This document shows positions 57,984-64,000 of a DNA stretch of 64,000 nt, piece after piece; the stretch's first letter is position 1; each line of letters opens with the position of its first letter. This DNA is from an uncultured SAR116 cluster alpha proteobacterium (lineage in GTDB: Bacteria; Pseudomonadota; Alphaproteobacteria; Puniceispirillales; Marisalimonadaceae). The notes beneath the pieces were generated by a model that saw only the letters and a program-made list of their open reading frames with translations, was not told where the DNA came from and made no database searches. The position numbers and the translations under genes are program-made. The stretch spans positions 18,893 through 82,892 of the forward strand of contig CACHEH010000004.1 of the NCBI GenBank assembly GCA_902578805.1. The letters are read 5' to 3'.

Positions 57984-59528
57984 TTATTTTTGTAGTTCAA
58001 ATGCCCAACTACATGAAATACTTTTATAAGCTCTTATTTTTTCTAAGTTCAAAATAATACTAAGCTCTTTGCATGGTTTTGGACCATTGGGGGTAAACAT
58101 TACCGAGTCCTCTAGGCTTATATTCTTAACATTAGTGCTCATTTTCCAGACAAAACCCTTTTTATGATTTAATAATACTGAACCATTTCTAGTTTTAATC
58201 AGTTCAATGCCTGGAAATAAATGAAAACGAATATATGCGTTTTTGGGAATTGAACCAATATTGCCAATATTTAAAATTTCATCTCTTCCTCTAATTTCAT
58301 TTTTTTTATTAGAAAGGTATATTTGTCTTTTGTGGTGAACGCCAAAAATTGTTTCATACCCTGAGTGAGTTGCATCTAATAAATTACCATCTTTAGTTTT
58401 TCCAAATTGGATATTTGATATTCTTGTTATTCTTCTGCCTGTAAGATCTATATTATTTCTATCATCTATATTTAGACTAGAATGAGCTGCTGTAGAAGAA
58501 AGAGAACTTTTTATATTTTTATATTTTGAGTTATGAAATTCTCCAAGGTTAGAAATTATCTTCTCTTTTTTATAAAAAAATTCAAAACCAAATAAGCTAG
58601 CTTTTTTATTATGAAACGATTTTTTGTTTAGTCCTATATCCACAAATAAAACAGAATTCATATTTGATAATCTGCAAAACCCAGTTTCTTCAGCAATGCT
58701 AAAAAGTCTATTTTTATATCCAATTCTATTTAAAGTTTGCTTTATAATTTCTTTTGGTATTAATGAACCCTCATGAAACCATGAAAAATATTCATCAGGC
58801 ATCTGAAAACTTCTACAAAATTCTCCCATTTTTATTGTTTTTTCATGTAACCCTTCAGCATCTACATTTTTTAAAATCGCAATTATAGATCTTATCTCAA
58901 TTAAATGCCTTAATAAATTTAATTGCTTAACAGGACTTCTGCTTATGTGGCCACCATCAGTATTAGTCAAAATTTCAAGTTTTTCATTAATAATAGTTAA
59001 TAATTGATTAATATTGTCTATCGTTTCGTATAAAATAGACTTAGATACTAAAATCCCTTTGACAATAATTATCTTTTCAAGGTTATCATTTGATTGATTG
59101 AGTTTTAATTCAAGAAATTTAGATTGTAAGGCAATAGAATTTAAAATTTTTTTTTGAAAATCTAATCCACCACTCTCTGCGAACCAAGAATAATTAAAAC
59201 TCCAACATGAAATTCTTTCTGCCATTACTACAGAATTATATTCATGAGATCTAAGGTTATGATCTTCGTTGATCCAGTTTTCCACTAATGAACGTGCAGT
59301 TGACCTTGCTTTTATGCTTCCCTCAGATTTTAAATCTCTTATGAAATTGAATTGATTAAAATCCCGAATAGTTTTCGTATTAACGGGGTTAATTAAAATT
59401 TTTTTCCCATTTTTAGTTAAGCCTTGCCAGCTATCAGTTAGTCTTCTTACTGGTGTTTTAGGAATTGTCACTTTAAGTTTTTGTTTTAGAAAATAATTAT
59501 TTGTAAATATATCTATTAATTTAAGCAT
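57984..59528 (-). CDS. Heparinase II/III-like protein
   Basis: The 514-aa protein has an N-terminal alpha-toroid-like half (residues 1-270, with WINEDH, ISCWSFNYSWF, DGGHISRSPVKQLNLLRHLIEIR) and a C-terminal beta half (AHSSLNIDDRNNID, IRFHLFPGIELI). This matches the heparinase II/III family that sits between rsmB and purH in many alphaproteobacteria. Lyase activity on uronic-acid polysaccharides is known for the family, but this conserved subgroup has no proven substrate and lacks an obvious signal peptide here. Confidence 0.85.
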   Translation of the reverse strand: MLKLIDIFTNNYFLKQKLKVTIPKTPVRRLTDSWQGLTKNGKKILINPVNTKTIRDFNQFNFIRDLKSEGSIKARSTARSLVENWINEDHNLRSHEYNSVVMAERISCWSFNYSWFAESGGLDFQKKILNSIALQSKFLELKLNQSNDNLEKIIIVKGILVSKSILYETIDNINQLLTIINEKLEILTNTDGGHISRSPVKQLNLLRHLIEIRSIIAILKNVDAEGLHEKTIKMGEFCRSFQMPDEYFSWFHEGSLIPKEIIKQTLNRIGYKNRLFSIAEETGFCRLSNMNSVLFVDIGLNKKSFHNKKASLFGFEFFYKKEKIISNLGEFHNSKYKNIKSSLSSTAAHSSLNIDDRNNIDLTGRRITRISNIQFGKTKDGNLLDATHSGYETIFGVHHKRQIYLSNKKNEIRGRDEILNIGNIGSIPKNAYIRFHLFPGIELIKTRNGSVLLNHKKGFVWKMSTNVKNISLEDSVMFTPNGPKPCKELSIILNLEKIRAYKSISCSWAFELQK

Positions 59529-59532
59529 TAAA

Positions 59533-60909
59533 TTATTTTTCCTTTTTCAATAATGCTATAAAAAATCCATCAGTTCCATTACTAACATTTTCAAAATTAA
59601 AATTAAAATGATTTGGCAGAATTCTAATAAATCCTTCTTTAGTAATACTATCATTTATTTTAGGATAATCTTCAGAGTTAAAACAAACTATTGAAAACTG
59701 TTTATGAATTTTTAAAAAATCTTCTATTCTTCTTTCTCCTTCAATTTTTTGAAGAGAGCATGTCACATACATGATAAGGCCATTTTTCTTCAGGATTTTC
59801 GCTGAATTTTCTAGTATTTTATTTTGTATTGAGACAAAGTTATCTAAATTATCTGGAGCATTTCTTATAAAAATATCAGGATTTTTTCTAATTGTACCAG
59901 TTCCTGAACATGGTGCATCTATTAAAATAAGGTCAGCCTTATATTCAGGATTAAAATCCTCTGCATTTACATTTATTAAATTTGGATTAAAATTTAGTCG
60001 CGCCATGTTTTTTTTAAAAATTCTGGATCTAGCCTTATTTTTTTCAATACACTCTAAGACCAAATCATTGTCCAATAGTTGAGCAGTTTTACCACCAGGG
60101 GCACAACACATATCAATTATTTTAAGAGTTTGTATTGGTTTAAAAAAAAATTTTTTTATTTTTGATAATAATATAGCGCAAGGTATTTGAGATGCTGCAT
60201 CTTGTATCCACCATATTCCCTCTTTAAATCTTGGTAGATCTTCCACATTGCCATTAAATGAGCATCTTAGAACATTAGGAAATATCTCTTCGCCATTTAG
60301 ATCTGATTTAATTATTTCTTTTTCTTTTTTTGTTATTTTTGTTGATATAACAATATCAAGTGGAGGAGGGTCCATTGCTAATTTAACAATCTCGTCTACA
60401 TTTTTTTTCCCGTATAAGGATGTCCAACTATTAAAAAGCCATTCTGGTAAGTTAGAAGTTGCATTTGAAATTATATTAGAAAATTCTTTTTTATTTTGAA
60501 TGATTTTTCTAAGAATTGCATTTACTAACTTAGACTGCTTCTCACTAATAAATAATTTTGCTTGTGACACGGCTTCATTTATGACTGCATAAGGTGCTAT
60601 TTCTAGCCAAATTAGTTGAACTGTTGCAATGAGCAAAATACTATTCAAGTATCTGTTCCTTGGATCTATACCTTGCTTTGCGTATTTAGTATAAATTTTT
60701 TGTGCTTGTTTGTGTCTCCTCATAGATGAATTAACCAGAAGATACACGAAGGATTTATCCCTTTTGTCTAGTACATTAAAATCAAAGGAGTTATTTATAG
60801 TTTTTTCAAAGTTTTTGTTTTTATAAAAAACTAAAATCCAAATTTCTAAAGCAATTAACCTCGTATTTTTTGCTAATTTTTGAAATTTAAGCGATTTCCG
60901 TTCAATCAA
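59533..60909 (-). CDS. rsmB: 16S rRNA (cytosine-967-C5)-methyltransferase, RsmB-like
   Basis: The 458-aa protein has an N-terminal NusB-like RNA-binding domain (FVYLLVNSSMRRHKQ, AVINEAVSQAKLF) and a methyltransferase domain with MCCAPGGKTAQLL, LIDAPCSGTGTIRKNPD and VTCSLQKIEGE. The last two carry the paired catalytic cysteines of RNA m5C enzymes. It is upstream of the heparinase gene with a 4-bp gap. Confidence 0.92.
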   Translation of the reverse strand: MIERKSLKFQKLAKNTRLIALEIWILVFYKNKNFEKTINNSFDFNVLDKRDKSFVYLLVNSSMRRHKQAQKIYTKYAKQGIDPRNRYLNSILLIATVQLIWLEIAPYAVINEAVSQAKLFISEKQSKLVNAILRKIIQNKKEFSNIISNATSNLPEWLFNSWTSLYGKKNVDEIVKLAMDPPPLDIVISTKITKKEKEIIKSDLNGEEIFPNVLRCSFNGNVEDLPRFKEGIWWIQDAASQIPCAILLSKIKKFFFKPIQTLKIIDMCCAPGGKTAQLLDNDLVLECIEKNKARSRIFKKNMARLNFNPNLINVNAEDFNPEYKADLILIDAPCSGTGTIRKNPDIFIRNAPDNLDNFVSIQNKILENSAKILKKNGLIMYVTCSLQKIEGERRIEDFLKIHKQFSIVCFNSEDYPKINDSITKEGFIRILPNHFNFNFENVSNGTDGFFIALLKKEK

Positions 60910-60989
60910 AACTACTACCTTGTAATTATAACAAAAATTAATATTATACTGTTGATTTATTAATTGGAATTTATAGAAAGTAAATTATA

Positions 60990-61154
60990 ATGAGCAATAA
61001 AACTACAAAATTGAACAAACTAAAAGAACAAAATAATACAAAAGATAAATTAAAGGAAAATTTAATTGTTTCTAAAGAGCAGGGTGGCCCAAAAGGTCCA
61101 GAACCTACAAGATACGGAGATTGGGAAAAAGGCGGCAGGTGTTCGGATTTTTAA
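60990..61154 (+). CDS. DUF1674 / SDHAF4-like succinate dehydrogenase assembly factor
   Basis: A 54-residue ORF. The first half is Lys/Asn-rich and disordered. The C-terminus has GGPKGPEPTRYGDWEKGGRCSDF, the full DUF1674 signature shared with the eukaryotic assembly factor SDHAF4 (Sdh8), which binds flavinylated SdhA. No sdh genes are in the window. It lies in the gap between rsmB and the DUF1491 gene, is divergent from rsmB, and is probably co-transcribed with DUF1491 18 bp downstream. Confidence 0.88.
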   Translation: MSNKTTKLNKLKEQNNTKDKLKENLIVSKEQGGPKGPEPTRYGDWEKGGRCSDF

Positions 61155-61172
61155 TATTTTATATTAAACAAC

Positions 61173-61520
61173 ATGAATGAATTAAAGGCAGAAACAATAA
61201 TTAATGCAGGTATTAGGATTGCAGAAAAAAATTTAACAAGTGCTTACGTAATCAAAAGAGGCGATGAGCAGGCAGGTGCTATATTTGTAAAAATTGATAC
61301 TCTAGATGGTTTTTCCAAACTTTTCTCACGAAATATTAAATATGATTTGAATAATGACAAAGAGATTATTGAGTTTGCAGATTTATATCCACAAAAACGA
61401 GTAACGACTAAAGAAATTGATAAAAGAATTTCTAAAGAAATTGAAATAGACAGAGATTGTTGGGTTGTCGAAATCGAAGACAAAAATGGTTTTAATGCAT
61501 TTGATAATTTAGATTGTTAA
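61173..61520 (+). CDS. DUF1491 family protein
   Basis: The 115-aa protein matches the DUF1491 pattern: an early RGDEQAGAIFVKID, a middle variable part, and DKRISKEIEIDRDCWVVEIED near the C-terminus. The family is almost confined to alphaproteobacteria and has no known function. Its last 12 bp overlap the 3' end of the convergent reductase gene. Confidence 0.8.
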   Translation: MNELKAETIINAGIRIAEKNLTSAYVIKRGDEQAGAIFVKIDTLDGFSKLFSRNIKYDLNNDKEIIEFADLYPQKRVTTKEIDKRISKEIEIDRDCWVVEIEDKNGFNAFDNLDC

Positions 61521-62522
61521 TTTTTCTATAAGTTCGTTTCTATTATACAAGCCTAAATAATCTGCCTTAAGTTTTAAAATACTGTTAATATGTTTTAACA
61601 TAGGCGTAGGGATTTTGAGTTTGTTTCCAATTTCTATTATTGAACTCATTATAGGATCTATCTCAAGGGGTCTTTTCATTTCAATATCTTGTCTTGTTGA
61701 TGGTTTATGTCCAATTATTGAAGAAGCCCCATCAATTCTTTTGTCAATTGAAACACCAAAATTAATACCAACTGCTTCTCCAACTTTTTGACACTCTTCC
61801 ATCATTTGTTTGATTAAGTTTCTTGAACTTGGATCGTTTCCAATTATATCCAAGCTAGCTCCTGTAATTGCGCTTATAGGATTAAATGAACAATTCCCCC
61901 ATAATTTAATCCAAATTTCATCTCTTATATTTTTCTTTTGTGGAGCTTTTAGTCCACCTTTAATAAAAAGATCAGATAATATTTTTAATCTATCTGTATT
62001 TATACCATTAGGTTCTCCAAGGCTAAATCTATTTCCTTCTATATGTTTTATAACACCTGGCTTTTCTATTTCGCATGCTGGATAAACAACACAACCTAGT
62101 GCTCGTTCTGGATTTAAATTTTTCCAGATAATACCGTCAGGATCGACAGAATCTATATGAGTGTTTTCTAAAATTGTATTTGAGTTTGCTTTGTAAAAAT
62201 ACCACCAAGGTATTCCATTAACTGCAGATAAAATAGATGTATTTTTATTTAAAAGTGGTTTTAAATTTTCAACAATACTAGCTATAGCATGCGCTTTAAC
62301 ACCAATTATTATATAATCTTGAGTTTCTAACTCTTTTGGATTTTCTGTTACTTTCAAATTAAAAGTATCTGAACTATTTCCAGTGATTAAAGTTAACCCA
62401 TTTTTTTCTATAGCTTCTTTATGAGGTCCCCTAGCAATCAATGAAACATTTGCTCCAGCTTTACTTAAGCTGCATCCAATATATCCTCCAATAGCTCCTG
62501 CACCAAATACACAAATATTCAT
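61509..62522 (-). CDS. panE: 2-dehydropantoate 2-reductase family protein (PanE/ApbA-like)
   Basis: The 337-aa NADPH-dependent reductase has the Rossmann motif ICVFGAGAIGGYIG (3-16), the GVKAH lysine region, and IWIKLWGNCSFNPISAITGA, which holds the catalytic Lys and Asn residues. The family reduces ketopantoate, but several paralogues act on other 2-keto acids. The neighbour is an acyl-CoA/oxalyl-CoA synthetase-like gene, so a role outside pantothenate synthesis is possible. It follows that gene by 12 bp. Confidence 0.85.
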   Translation of the reverse strand: MNICVFGAGAIGGYIGCSLSKAGANVSLIARGPHKEAIEKNGLTLITGNSSDTFNLKVTENPKELETQDYIIIGVKAHAIASIVENLKPLLNKNTSILSAVNGIPWWYFYKANSNTILENTHIDSVDPDGIIWKNLNPERALGCVVYPACEIEKPGVIKHIEGNRFSLGEPNGINTDRLKILSDLFIKGGLKAPQKKNIRDEIWIKLWGNCSFNPISAITGASLDIIGNDPSSRNLIKQMMEECQKVGEAVGINFGVSIDKRIDGASSIIGHKPSTRQDIEMKRPLEIDPIMSSIIEIGNKLKIPTPMLKHINSILKLKADYLGLYNRNELIEKLTI

Positions 62523-62534
62523 TTCAAAATTTCT

Positions 62535-64000
62535 CTATTCTAAACCAAGTTTTTCTGCAAGTCCGATTCTTTGTAATTTCCCTGTGGCTCCTTTAGGTAT
62601 TTCTTCTAAAAAACATATATATTTTGGAATTTTAAAATCAGCAAGATGTTTTCGGGCATAATTTTTAATATCTATTTCATTACAATCAATTCCACTCTTT
62701 AACACAATTGCAACGCCTATAGCTTCTCCAAGTAAATTATCTTTAACTGCAAAAGTTACAACTTGTTCAACAGCTTCGTGTTCCATTAAGATATTATCAA
62801 GTTCTAAAGGTGATACTTTTTCACCACCTCTATTTATAATTTCCTTTAATCTTCCAGAAATTTTTAAATACCCCTCATCATCAAAATGACCTTGATCTCC
62901 TGTCCTAAACCATCCATTTACAAAAGCAGTTTTATTAGCTTCTTCATTATTTTCATAGCCATTTGTCACATTATCTCCCCGAATACACACTTCTCCATCT
63001 TTGCCTGTATCAAGCTTGTTACCTTGAGCATCCATTATACAAACTTCAGGGCCAGCAGGTTTGCCAACAAAGCCAGCTTTCTGTTTTTCAGGGGGCAGAG
63101 GATTCGATGTCATTTGATGAGTGGCTTCGGTCATTCCGTATGCTTCAATAACAGTTGTCTTAAATATCTTTTTTAGTTCATCAAAAACAGCTGGAGGTAA
63201 TGATGCAGATGAAGATCTGATAAATCTTAGAGAAAGTTCTTCGGCAAGTTTTGGATTCTTTTTTGCACGCATTAAAATAGCTTGATGCATTGTTGGGACA
63301 CCGGAATACCATGTGATTGATTCTGTATTTGCTGTTTCTAAAAATTGAAGTGCATTAAAACCACTGCTCGCATAAACAGAAGCCCCAGCATTAATCGAAG
63401 AACTTAATACCGCAATTAATCCATGAATATGAAAAAGAGGCATAATATTATAACAATGATCTTGTGAGCTTAGTCGAAGAGAATTTGAAATATTAATTGC
63501 AGATGAAAAAATATTTTTATTTGTTAATGGTACAACTTTTGGTCTTGAGGTTGTTCCAGATGTATGCAAAACCAAAGCTTCATTATTTTCAGTAGCAAGT
63601 TCGAAATTTGCGGTTTTGTTGTATAAATTGAATATTCCAGCTGGTGCATTATCAATTTTCTTGATTTCACATATTTCTATACCCAGATTTTTTGCAGCTT
63701 CAACTACTGGATTCTGACTATCCTTCTCTACAATAACTATTTTAGGCATAAGATCTTGTAAGTAAAATTCATATTCTTTTAATTTATATGAAGGGTTTAA
63801 AGGAGCTGCTGACATATAACTAGAAATTGACAAAAACGCAGTTGCCATTTCCGGGCCATTTGGCAGGACTATTGCTGCTCTGTTGGATGGCATAATTCCC
63901 TGGCTAGATAACTGTCCAGAAATATCAAAGATGTGTTTTTTTAAATCAGAATATTTAATAACATTATTATTTTCAGAAGTAATTGCAACATTTTCATCTT
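62535..64000 (-). CDS. Acyl-CoA synthetase, AAE3/oxalyl-CoA synthetase-like (partial, N-terminus beyond window)
   Basis: The frame stays open to the window edge, beyond an internal ATG at 63893, giving about 488 residues of an adenylate-forming enzyme. It has the AMP loop LHTSGTTSRPKVVPL, MPLFHIHGLIAVLSS, TWYSGVPTMHQAIL, AYGMTEATHQM, WFRTGDQGHFDDEGYLKISGRLKEIINRGGEKVSP, and the terminal GATGKLQR lysine. The wording SYMSAAPLNPSYKLKEYEFYLQDL and the HIHGL block are closest, by recall, to plant AAE3 and yeast Pcs60 oxalyl-CoA synthetases. It probably forms a unit with the PanE-like gene. Confidence 0.85.
   Translation of the reverse strand, partial: DENVAITSENNNVIKYSDLKKHIFDISGQLSSQGIMPSNRAAIVLPNGPEMATAFLSISSYMSAAPLNPSYKLKEYEFYLQDLMPKIVIVEKDSQNPVVEAAKNLGIEICEIKKIDNAPAGIFNLYNKTANFELATENNEALVLHTSGTTSRPKVVPLTNKNIFSSAINISNSLRLSSQDHCYNIMPLFHIHGLIAVLSSSINAGASVYASSGFNALQFLETANTESITWYSGVPTMHQAILMRAKKNPKLAEELSLRFIRSSSASLPPAVFDELKKIFKTTVIEAYGMTEATHQMTSNPLPPEKQKAGFVGKPAGPEVCIMDAQGNKLDTGKDGEVCIRGDNVTNGYENNEEANKTAFVNGWFRTGDQGHFDDEGYLKISGRLKEIINRGGEKVSPLELDNILMEHEAVEQVVTFAVKDNLLGEAIGVAIVLKSGIDCNEIDIKNYARKHLADFKIPKYICFLEEIPKGATGKLQRIGLAEKLGLE

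Overview
The window is chromosomal DNA from a streamlined, very AT-rich (roughly 30% GC by eye, not computed) free-living marine alphaproteobacterium. Four things support this: alphaproteobacterial gene blocks (DciA-DsbA-SMC, the split F0 operon atpI-B-E-F'-F, the cox block with Cox11 and SURF1, DUF1491, DUF1674); a blue-tuned proteorhodopsin with its own retinal pathway; tightly packed genes; and no mobile elements. Lineages such as AEGEAN-169, HIMB59-like or other SAR11-like groups fit, but the sequence alone does not decide among them.

Layout. 1-2053: the end of a GMC oxidoreductase, then chaC and an MscS channel on the minus strand. 2211-8817: ribF-ileS-lspA-DUF3035 lipoprotein-mutL, followed by rsmD, an RsuA/RluB pseudouridine synthase, tadA, purD and xseA (to 13397). 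13412-17305: a minus-strand lipid A/Kdo operon (DUF374 acyltransferase-waaA-lpxK-lpxL), divergent from an MsbA-like ABC exporter. 19199-21220: a dual-specificity-type phosphatase and pmbA. 21326-23062: argC and an unrecognised protein. 23063-28589: a 358-bp palindrome-rich control region, proteorhodopsin, a strong terminator, then crtI-crtB-crtY-blh. 28599-33238: ubiA, rsmE, gshA, tldD. 33506-41947: the cytochrome aa3 operon coxB-coxA-ctaB-coxF-ctaG-coxC-surf1 running into thrC and an M16 peptidase. 41952-47977: yqgE, a DsbD/ScsB-like reductase, a peroxiredoxin, rnhA-thrB-ispH and a lipoprotein. 47978-55135: the F0 operon, smc, dsbA-like and dciA on the minus strand. 55191-60909: mutY, purH, a heparinase-like protein and rsmB. 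60990-64000: SDHAF4-like, DUF1491, a PanE-like reductase and the body of an oxalyl-CoA-synthetase-like enzyme running off the window.

How it works together. CrtI, CrtB and CrtY make beta-carotene from GGPP and Blh cleaves it to retinal, the chromophore of the proton-pumping rhodopsin. That pump, cytochrome oxidase and the F0 sector encoded here all act on one proton gradient. The proteorhodopsin promoter region is the only long non-coding stretch. It carries nested inverted repeats, one of which closely resembles a Fur-type 7-1-7 site. This makes it the most interesting regulatory locus in the window.

No tRNA, rRNA, CRISPR array, insertion sequence or prophage was recognised. The proteorhodopsin cassette appears to sit between pmbA and ubiA, which are neighbours in some other alphaproteobacteria, so it may be an insertion. 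I did not find a wholly new multi-gene system. The best candidates for new biology are the rhodopsin control region, the unknown protein beside it, and a Glu-to-Gln change at the CuA/Mg site of CoxB.
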